From Thermoanaerobaculia bacterium (lineage in GTDB: Bacteria > Acidobacteriota > Thermoanaerobaculia > Multivoradales > UBA5704), in contig JAICSG010000334.1 in NCBI GenBank assembly GCA_025937035.1, positions 1 through 5,274 of the forward strand: a DNA stretch of 5,274 bases, given 5' to 3'. Both the position numbers and the translations under genes were made by a program. Positions 1-5,274 of the stretch are shown in pieces. The stretch's first letter is position 1. Each line of letters opens with the position of its first letter. The notes under the pieces were generated by a model. That model was given only the letters and a program-made list of their open reading frames with translations, made no database searches and was not told the DNA's origin.

Positions 1-669
1 CTGCACGGCTTCGGCTCGGAGCAGTCGGGAGAGAAAGCCGAATTCTTCCGCGCCCGGGCCCAAGAGGCGGGCTCCGGCTTCTGCTCCTTCGATTTCCAGG
101 GGCACGGCCTGTCCGGAGGCGACATGCTGAGACTGACGCTGACGCGCAACCTGGAGGACATGGCGCGGGTTCACACCTTCCTGCGCGACCGGGGCTGCGG
201 CCGGCTGATCCTCCTCGGCTCCTCGATGGGCGGCGGGACGGCCCTCTGGTACTCGGCCCTGCACCCGGAGGAGATCGTGGCGGGGCTCCACATCGCGCCC
301 GCCCTGGAGCTCGAAAAAGGGCTCCTCGCCTGGGCCGGCCCCGAGCGGACCCGCCTCTGGGAGGAGACCGGAAAGATCCACTTCCAGAACGAATTCGTCT
401 CCACCGAGCTCGGCTGGACCCTGATCGTGGATCTCCGCTCCCACCCCACCGAGACCCTCCTTACCCGCTATCGGACCCCCGCTCTCCTGCTCCAGGGGAA
501 GCTCGACACCTCCGTTTCCTGGAAAAGCGTCGCGGAATTCGCCACTTGCTGCACCTTTAAAGAAATAGAGCTGCATCTTTTCGCGGATGGCGACCATAGG
601 CTTACCGACCGCAAGGAGCGGTTGTGGACCCTGATGACAGAATTTCTGCGGGGGCGGGCACTAATTTAG
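1..669 (+). CDS. alpha/beta hydrolase, ABHD10-like (5' partial)
   Basis: Serine hydrolase of the alpha/beta fold, probably a cytoplasmic esterase or thioesterase; the substrate cannot be read from sequence. The frame is open from the first base, so the true start lies upstream; the ATG at 124 is internal because conserved fold elements precede it. Counting residues from base 1, the oxyanion-hole loop LHGFGS is at 1-6, the strand and loop DFQGHGLSGG at about 31-40, and the nucleophile elbow GSSMGG gives Ser75. The likely acid is Asp169 in LQGKLDTS and the catalytic His is His199 in DGDHRL, so the triad is complete. The DHR-type His motif and small cap recall ABHD10-type acyl-protein thioesterases/esterases, from memory of that family. 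About 222 residues are present and probably only the first strand or so is missing. GC falls in the last 130 bases (50% over 541-600 against 73% over 241-300). Confidence 0.9.
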   Translation: MHGFGSEQSGEKAEFFRARAQEAGSGFCSFDFQGHGLSGGDMLRLTLTRNLEDMARVHTFLRDRGCGRLILLGSSMGGGTALWYSALHPEEIVAGLHIAPALELEKGLLAWAGPERTRLWEETGKIHFQNEFVSTELGWTLIVDLRSHPTETLLTRYRTPALLLQGKLDTSVSWKSVAEFATCCTFKEIELHLFADGDHRLTDRKERLWTLMTEFLRGRALI

Positions 670-690
670 CATTCCAAAAAGTCCGTGGTG

Positions 691-725
691 CCCTTTGACG
701 CCCACGACCTGAGCGCTTCAAAGGG
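691..725 (+). promoter_or_regulatory. hairpin after the hydrolase, overlapping a Shine-Dalgarno
   Basis: CCCTTTGA (691-698) is perfectly complementary to TCAAAGGG (718-725). Three further pairs, CGC/GCG, form inside after a two-base bulge. There is no T-run on the plus strand after it, so it is at best a weak terminator for the hydrolase. Read on the minus strand, a run of five T follows about ten bases beyond the stem. Its 3' arm contains the GGG of the GGGAG Shine-Dalgarno at 723-727, which could give it a translational role. Confidence 0.4.
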
Positions 726-732
726 AGCGCAG

Positions 733-822
733 ATGCCCAATCCCCGCAACAAGTCTTATGATACCGGCATTACTCTTCGCGACTTGGTCTCTCTTCAGAC
801 CAGGCACGGAAGGCTGCCCTGA
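733..822 (+). CDS. possible 29-residue small ORF or leader peptide
   Basis: An ATG at 733 follows GGGAG (723-727) by five bases, which is good Shine-Dalgarno placement. The frame stays open for 29 codons to TGA at 820-822. The product begins MPNPRNKSYDTG and ends HGRLP. It is polar and basic, with no signal peptide, membrane segment or motif I recognise. Codon third positions are mixed, not strongly GC-rich, so coding support is weak. It lies about 107 bases before the secreted-peptide gene and could be a leader peptide or a chance ORF. The Shine-Dalgarno is partly paired in the 691-725 hairpin. A TATGAT -10-like element at 757-762 lies inside it; if that is a real promoter, the ORF is less likely to be a gene. 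Confidence 0.22.
   Translation: MPNPRNKSYDTGITLRDLVSLQTRHGRLP
757..762 (+). promoter_or_regulatory. possible -10 element upstream of the secreted peptide gene
   Basis: TATGAT matches the sigma-70 -10 consensus at five of six positions. No convincing -35 lies 16-18 bases upstream (TGCCCA at 734-739 is poor), and there is no TGn extension. If used, transcription would start near 769 and leave a leader of about 160 bases before the ATG at 930, carrying the hairpins at 783-804 and 828-851. Confidence 0.25.
783..804 (+). other. stem-loop in the leader of the secreted peptide gene
   Basis: CTTGGTCT (783-790) pairs with AGACCAGG (797-804) around the loop CTCTTC: eight pairs, one of them G-U in RNA. 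No T-run follows, so it is not an intrinsic terminator. It may be mRNA structure in the 5' leader of the gene at 930; the function is unknown. Confidence 0.3.
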
Positions 823-827
823 CACTG

Positions 828-851
828 GAGACAAGGGTGTGCCCCTGTCTC
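828..851 (+). other. second stem-loop in the leader of the secreted peptide gene
   Basis: GAGACAAGGG (828-837) faces CCCCTGTCTC (842-851) across the tetraloop TGTG. This gives nine pairs and one internal A-C mismatch. CAC/GTG bases just outside could extend it to about 823-855. No T-run follows. The stem lies 78 bases before the ATG at 930 and does not cover that gene's Shine-Dalgarno. Confidence 0.35.
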
Positions 852-929
852 GGTGCGTCCATCACGGTCAAAAGGCAATCTCCAGGTAGCACAGGAGCTG
901 CCCGGGTCGATTGCTTGGAGGGAGAGGAT

Positions 930-1166
930 ATGTCTCGCAAGCTCCAATTTGTCGTCGCCCTGCTGATTCTCTCTTCATTTAGTTTAGGAACCCTGAACGC
1001 CATGCCGTCGCAGCACCCTCGCGCAGCGTCGCACGAGGAAGGTATGCTCATGGCCGTCGTGGACTGGATCACGTCCCTCTTCTCCTGGGACAATCTCCAT
1101 GGCAAGCCGTCAAAGCACCCCCGGACCAAGGTTTCGGTCCAGGTGGACCCGGATGGAGGCAAATAG
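930..1166 (+). CDS. small secreted protein, 78 residues, unknown function
   Basis: I recognise no family. The start at 930 is chosen over an in-frame GTG at 837 because GGAGG (917-921) lies eight bases upstream and translation from 930 opens directly with a signal peptide. That peptide has a basic n-region MSRK, a hydrophobic core at residues 5-20 and a likely cut after Ala24 (TLNA). No Cys sits at the cut, so it is not a lipoprotein. The mature part is about 54 residues. It has an amphipathic, Trp-containing stretch at 39-53 (MLMAVVDWITSLFSW) flanked by two copies of PS[Q/K]HPR (26-31 and 60-65), and ends in VSVQVDPDGGK. There are no cysteines, so no disulfides. A strong intrinsic terminator begins 12 bases after the stop, so most transcripts should end before the TPR gene. 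The position suggests a secreted partner or pheromone precursor for that gene, which is inference. Confidence 0.7.
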   Translation: MSRKLQFVVALLILSSFSLGTLNAMPSQHPRAASHEEGMLMAVVDWITSLFSWDNLHGKPSKHPRTKVSVQVDPDGGK

Positions 1167-1178
1167 GGGGAATGTACC

Positions 1179-1208
1179 AGGGAGCGCCGATCCGGTGCTC
1201 CCTTTTTG
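1179..1208 (+). terminator. Rho-independent terminator after the secreted peptide gene
   Basis: AGGGAGCGCC (1179-1188) pairs with GGTGCTCCCT (1194-1203) around the five-base loop GATCC. That makes ten pairs, one of them G-U. The run TTTTT (1203-1207) follows. It begins 12 bases after the stop at 1164-1166, so it separates the small gene from the zinc-finger/TPR gene, although read-through could still supply the latter. Confidence 0.8.
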
Positions 1209-1288
1209 TCCCGTTTTGCCCACCTGAAGCAACCACTTCTATTGAATGGTAGTTTTCTCTTCGTTGTTCCGGGAGGGCCGATCCAGTG
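1180..1288 (+). repeat. 18-base imperfect direct repeat: terminator arm and TPR-gene start
   Basis: GGGAGNGCCGATCCRGTG occurs at 1180-1197, in the 5' arm and loop of the terminator, and again at 1271-1288, covering the Shine-Dalgarno and GTG start of the TPR gene. The copies agree at 16 of 18 positions and lie 91 bases apart. The terminator's 3' arm (CTCCC) could therefore also pair with the second copy's GGGAG. Confidence 0.5.
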
Positions 1289-2638
1289 AGAATCCACCCC
1301 CACGATCTCTTGCTTCAAGAGCTCCCCAGCGTATGCGCAGAAACCAGGGCTAAATGTCTGGAGCATCTCGCCAGATGCTCAGAGTGCCGGGAGAAGCTGA
1401 GCTCATGGCGGCATACCCCGGCGAGCACGCTGGTGGCCCAGATCCTCCCGTTCGGGCGAGGGAAGACCGCGGCCGATTACGAGCCCACCCTGGACAATCT
1501 TTCCCGGTCCCTGCGCTCCCTTGAGGAGGTGTATGGAAGAGAGAGGGAGGGCGCCCCTCGCCTGTACGCCGAGCTCGTCCAGCATCCGATCGAGCGGAAC
1601 ACCCTTCGCGTGCGCAATTGCCCACGCTTCCATACCTGGGGTTTCTGTGAGCACCTCCTGGAGCGAAGCCGAGAGCTGAATTTTCAAGATCCGGCTGCCG
1701 GCGAAGGGTTGGCGTTGCTCGCCATCGAGGTCCTGGACCACCTCGATCCGTCTCTATATGGTGCTGAGTCTCTGGAAGATCTGCGCGCCCGCGCATGGTC
1801 TTATGTGGGGAACTCGCGCCGGGTGCAAGGAGATCTCCAGGGAGCCGAGGAGGCTTTCGCCTTTGCCCTCTCCTTTCTGCGGATGGGAACGGGAGAGCCG
1901 ATGGAAAAGGCCATGATCCTCGATCTCAAGGCATCTCTGCTGACGAGGCAGCGCCGGTTCTCCAACGCTCAGAGCCTCCTCCGCCGCGCCGCGGCCATCT
2001 TCCTCGAGCTTGGGGAGACGCATCGGGCGGGCCGGTCGCTGGTCAAGATGGCCACGGTCCACTCCTTTGTCGGTGAGCACGAGAGGGCGATCTTTCTGCG
2101 GTACCGGGCTCTCAAGCTCATCGATCCGGCCCGCGAGCCGCGCCTGGTGCTCGTAACCTGCCAGAACCTGATCGATGACTTGATCGAAACCGGCCAGTTC
2201 ATGGCCGCTCAGAAATTGCTGGCGAAGGCCAAGCCCTTCTACAAGAAATTCACACCCTGGTTGAGCAGCACCCGTAAATGGATCGAGGGCAAGATCGCAC
2301 GTGGTCTCCGCCAGACCGAGAAGGCCGAAGCCCTGTTCCTCTCGACCCGTAGTGAATTCATTACCGAGGGTGCCGCCTACGAGACCGCCTTGGTCTCCCT
2401 CGACCTCGCTTCGCTCTACGCCGAGCAGGGCCGCATGGCGGAGCTCAAGCGCTTAGCCGAGGAGATGATCCCCATCTTCTCCTCCCGCCAGATCCATCGC
2501 GAGGCCCTGGCCGCGCTCGACTACTGGCGGCAGGCGGTCGAGTCCGAGAGGGCCTGCGCGGCGCTGGCCGCGGGGGTTGCCGCCTTCCTCAAAAAGGCGC
2601 AGCACAATCCGGAGCTGCGCTTCCAGCGGCCCGAATAG
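1286..2638 (+). CDS. zinc-finger (anti-sigma type) and TPR-repeat regulatory protein
   Basis: Putative cytoplasmic regulator of 450 residues. The GTG start is supported by GGGAGG at 1271-1276, nine bases upstream, and by the zinc motif that follows at once. Residues 1-40 resemble the ZAS/zf-HC2 finger of anti-sigma factors: H27-x3-C31-x2-C34 within CLEHLARCSECREKL, with C17, C24 or H4/H6 available as a fourth ligand. Residues about 65-160 are helical and unassigned. From about 165 to 415 the protein has TPR-like helix pairs, for example AWSYVGNSRRVQGDLQGAEE at 170-189, then around 210-240, 250-275, 290-312, 330-352 and 368-392. There is no transmembrane segment, HTH domain or enzyme motif. 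Such TPR superhelices bind peptides or proteins. With the secreted peptide directly upstream, a peptide-sensing or sigma-binding role is possible, but this is inference. No sigma-factor gene lies in the window. Confidence 0.8.
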   Translation: MRIHPHDLLLQELPSVCAETRAKCLEHLARCSECREKLSSWRHTPASTLVAQILPFGRGKTAADYEPTLDNLSRSLRSLEEVYGREREGAPRLYAELVQHPIERNTLRVRNCPRFHTWGFCEHLLERSRELNFQDPAAGEGLALLAIEVLDHLDPSLYGAESLEDLRARAWSYVGNSRRVQGDLQGAEEAFAFALSFLRMGTGEPMEKAMILDLKASLLTRQRRFSNAQSLLRRAAAIFLELGETHRAGRSLVKMATVHSFVGEHERAIFLRYRALKLIDPAREPRLVLVTCQNLIDDLIETGQFMAAQKLLAKAKPFYKKFTPWLSSTRKWIEGKIARGLRQTEKAEALFLSTRSEFITEGAAYETALVSLDLASLYAEQGRMAELKRLAEEMIPIFSSRQIHREALAALDYWRQAVESERACAALAAGVAAFLKKAQHNPELRFQRPE

Positions 2639-2640
2639 CC

Positions 2641-3348
2641 CTACGGCTTCGGCTTGAAGTCGAAGCTGACCTTCACCATCTGCCCGGGAGTGACCGTCAC
2701 CTCCCGGGTCTGGGTGCCCAGCTTTTCTTGCCAGGCTTCGAGCGTGTACTTGCCCGGAGGAAGATTCCGGATCGAGTAGGTGCCGTCCTCCGCGCTGACC
2801 GCGTAGAAGGGGTGGGGCACGACGCCGAGATAGGCCTCCATCCAGGGGTGGATGTCGCACCGCAGCGGCACCATCACCTCCGGCTTGGCGAACGTCTTGT
2901 CGATCGGTGGCATCCCTTGCGGCTGCGGGTCGTTGGACTCCTCGTTCGCCGTGGAGAGGGCGTGGACGTTATGGAGGGTGGGATCGCTGTTGGTGAATTC
3001 CACCGTCTGCCCTACCTGTACGCCCAGGACGTGCGGTACGTAGAGGCACCCCCGCTGGTCCACGTGCTTCTTCTCCTTGGGGACCGGGAAGGTCTTTCCT
3101 TCGAGCCCGCTCTTTACGTAGATGAAGACGTTCGCCAGGCGGCCGTTTTCGAGGGCGGTCTCATCGGTATCGATCGGATGCGGGTGCAGGGCGGCGCAGG
3201 CGGGGTCTCCCTGCATGGAGATCGGCTGGTCGGTGTCCGGCCCCTCATAGGTCACGGTCCCCTGGACGCCGCTGACGTTTCCGGCCCTCCCGCAGCCCGC
3301 CAGGAGAGTGAGAAGGCAGAGCACGACGGCATGACGGATCTTGATCAT
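2641..3348 (-). CDS. cupredoxin-like lipoprotein with C-terminal beta-sandwich domain
   Basis: Predicted periplasmic, lipid-anchored copper protein of 235 residues. The signal peptide ends in the lipobox LLAGC, with Cys19 as the lipidated residue. A plastocyanin-like domain covers about 26-180. It has the strand GQTVEFTNSDPTLHNVH (first His ligand His126 or His129) and the loop LRCDIHPWM, which gives Cys164, His167 and Met170. This is the H-C-H-M set of a type 1 copper site, so electron transfer or copper binding is likely. Residues about 183-232 (DGTYSIRNLPPGKYTLEAW) match the carboxypeptidase-regulatory-like beta-sandwich often joined to such domains. Two further Cys (51 and 101) could form a disulfide. 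The gene starts nine bases after the hemF stop and has no clear Shine-Dalgarno, so translation may be coupled to hemF. Its stop is two bases from the opposing TPR gene. The partner electron carrier is unknown. Confidence 0.85.
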   Translation of the reverse strand: MIKIRHAVVLCLLTLLAGCGRAGNVSGVQGTVTYEGPDTDQPISMQGDPACAALHPHPIDTDETALENGRLANVFIYVKSGLEGKTFPVPKEKKHVDQRGCLYVPHVLGVQVGQTVEFTNSDPTLHNVHALSTANEESNDPQPQGMPPIDKTFAKPEVMVPLRCDIHPWMEAYLGVVPHPFYAVSAEDGTYSIRNLPPGKYTLEAWQEKLGTQTREVTVTPGQMVKVSFDFKPKP

Positions 3349-3357
3349 GGGGGAAGC

Positions 3358-4693
<1,336 letters not shown>

Positions 4694-4699
4694 CGGAAT

Positions 4700-4978
4700 C
4701 TAGGCTACGGTACCGCGATGATGACCGAAGCGGTGGAGGTAACGGGAGCCGACTCTCCGGAACCAAAACAAAGCATCTGGATGGCGGGACCGCAAACGCT
4801 CATCCGCGATGATCTCATCTTTGGCCACCTCGTAATCACCCGACTCGACCTCGATCACGACGACCTTCCACTGATCCTCAGGACCCATCTTCGGGGCAAT
4901 GTCGCGCTCGTAGATCTCATCGCCGAGGCGAGCCAGTTCCTCGTTGGTGTAACGAGAGCTTCTGGTCATGGTAGCCAT
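4700..4978 (-). CDS. conserved hypothetical protein paired with the aspartic protease
   Basis: A 92-residue soluble protein with no assigned function. It is acidic in the middle and basic at the end: TNEELARLGDEIYERDIAPKM (11-31), a beta-rich core KVVVIEVESGDYEVAKDEI (38-56), then a WFRRVGSRYLHRFG end (72-85). From memory, short proteins with this layout (EEIA..G..IYE, a D/E-x-GDYE core, an RVG..x.HR end) often sit directly before a clan AA aspartic protease in cyanobacteria and other phyla; this needs a database check. The start at 4978 is preferred; ATG at 4969 is the alternative. Neither has a Shine-Dalgarno, but a TATACT element ends six bases before 4978, as a leaderless mRNA would need. 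It could be the protease's substrate, regulator or antitoxin-like partner; nothing in the sequence decides between these. Confidence 0.75.
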   Translation of the reverse strand: MATMTRSSRYTNEELARLGDEIYERDIAPKMGPEDQWKVVVIEVESGDYEVAKDEIIADERLRSRHPDALFWFRRVGSRYLHRFGHHRGTVA

Positions 4979-4984
4979 GTCGCT

Positions 4985-4990
4985 AGTATA
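4985..4990 (-). promoter_or_regulatory. -10 element for the unknown-protein/protease/hemF operon
   Basis: On the minus strand TATACT matches the -10 consensus TATAAT at five of six positions. It is followed by AGCGAC and then ATG at 4978, so +1 would fall on or next to the A of the start codon. It sits inside the 32-base gap after purF. The -35 region (around AGGCAA) is poor. Supply from purF read-through is also possible, as no terminator is seen in the gap. Confidence 0.45.
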
Positions 4991-5010
4991 CGACACGCCG
5001 CCAGATTTGC

Positions 5011-5274
5011 CTATTCCCCCTCCGCCCGGATCGGGAACAGCTCGGCCTGGCGGTGGTCTCCGGGGGCGACGCGGTACTCGCCCGTCCAGCAGGCGGTGCA
5101 GTAGCTGTCGCGGGGGCCGCTGACGGAGGAGAGCATGCCGTCGAGCGAGAGGTAGGCGAGGCTGTCGGCCTCGATGAACTGGCGGATCTCCTCCAGGCTG
5201 TGGCGGGCCGCGATCAGCTCGTTGCGGGTGGGGGTGTCGATTCCATAATGACAGGGCCATTGGGTGGGCGGCGC
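5011..5274 (-). CDS. purF: amidophosphoribosyltransferase, C-terminal part (gene runs off the window)
   Basis: First enzyme of purine synthesis, making 5-phosphoribosylamine from PRPP and glutamine in the cytoplasm. Only the last 87 residues are in the window; the frame is open from the right edge to TAG at 5011-5013. PPTQWPCHYGIDTPTRNELI, SLEEIRQFIEADSLAYLS and YCTACWTGEYRV are diagnostic of the PurF C-terminus. The Cys at visible residue 8 (WPCHYGID) and the pair C59-x2-C62 (YCTAC) match three of the four ligands of the 4Fe-4S cluster in the Bacillus subtilis type. The enzyme is therefore expected to be the Fe-S, oxygen-sensitive form, unlike E. coli PurF, which lacks the cluster. The tail ends AELFPIRAEGE. 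The next gene on the same strand starts 32 bases downstream. Confidence 0.93.
   Translation of the reverse strand, partial: APPTQWPCHYGIDTPTRNELIAARHSLEEIRQFIEADSLAYLSLDGMLSSVSGPRDSYCTACWTGEYRVAPGDHRQAELFPIRAEGE

Noticed and set aside
124..126. ATG at 124 as the start of the hydrolase
   Set aside because: The oxyanion loop HGFGS and the strand DFQGHG lie upstream in the same frame, so this Met is internal.
837..929. GTG at 837 as the start of the small secreted protein
   Set aside because: It lies within the 828-851 hairpin, has no Shine-Dalgarno, and would put 31 non-hydrophobic residues in front of a clear signal peptide.
1216..1247. Promoter for the TPR gene (TTGCCC at 1216-1221, TATTGA at 1240-1245)
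   Set aside because: The -10 candidate matches consensus at only three positions and no ECF-type GGAAC motif is present. A promoter here is plausible but cannot be supported from sequence.
770..1366. 198-codon open frame on the minus strand
   Set aside because: It overlaps the terminator, the small secreted protein and the start of the TPR gene. There is no recognisable domain, and the plus-strand genes have good ribosome-binding sites.
4979..5260. N-terminal extension of the 92-residue protein upstream of 4978
   Set aside because: The extension is Pro/Arg-rich and out of frame with purF, whose C-terminus clearly occupies this stretch. The conserved-looking protein begins at 4978 or 4969.

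Overview
The window comes from a high-GC bacterium. It probably has a Gram-negative envelope and lives with oxygen, because it carries the oxygen-dependent coproporphyrinogen oxidase HemF and a lipoprotein with a copper-site motif. The mix of high GC, a zinc-finger/TPR protein next to a small exported peptide, and a cupredoxin lipoprotein would fit Acidobacteriota or a similar soil or sediment lineage. That placement is a weak inference, since no rRNA or other marker is present.

Plus-strand half (1-2638). The window opens inside an ABHD10-like alpha/beta hydrolase (1-669, 5' end missing). Next comes a 260-base intergenic stretch with three hairpins and a possible 29-codon ORF whose Shine-Dalgarno lies partly in the first hairpin. 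A 78-residue secreted protein follows (930-1166), closed by a strong intrinsic terminator (1179-1208). Then comes a 450-residue cytoplasmic protein with an anti-sigma-type zinc finger (H-x3-C-x2-C) followed by TPR-like helical repeats (1286-2638).

Minus-strand half (5274-2641). In the direction of transcription: the 3' end of purF (Fe-S type amidophosphoribosyltransferase), a 92-residue protein of unknown function, a 123-residue retropepsin-like (clan AA) aspartic protease, hemF, and a lipoprotein with a plastocyanin-like copper motif. Gaps are 32, 6, about 13 and 9 bases, so the last four genes look like one operon. A TATACT -10 element just before the 92-residue gene suggests they may start from their own, possibly leaderless, promoter.

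Two units deserve attention. One is the secreted peptide next to the zinc-finger/TPR protein. It resembles the layout of peptide-pheromone/TPR receptor (RRNPP) systems but has a ZAS-type finger where those have an HTH domain. The other is the two-gene unknown-protein/aspartic-protease module, which has visibly lower GC than purF and hemF on either side and looks like an inserted cassette. The two halves meet tail to tail with only two bases between stop codons.
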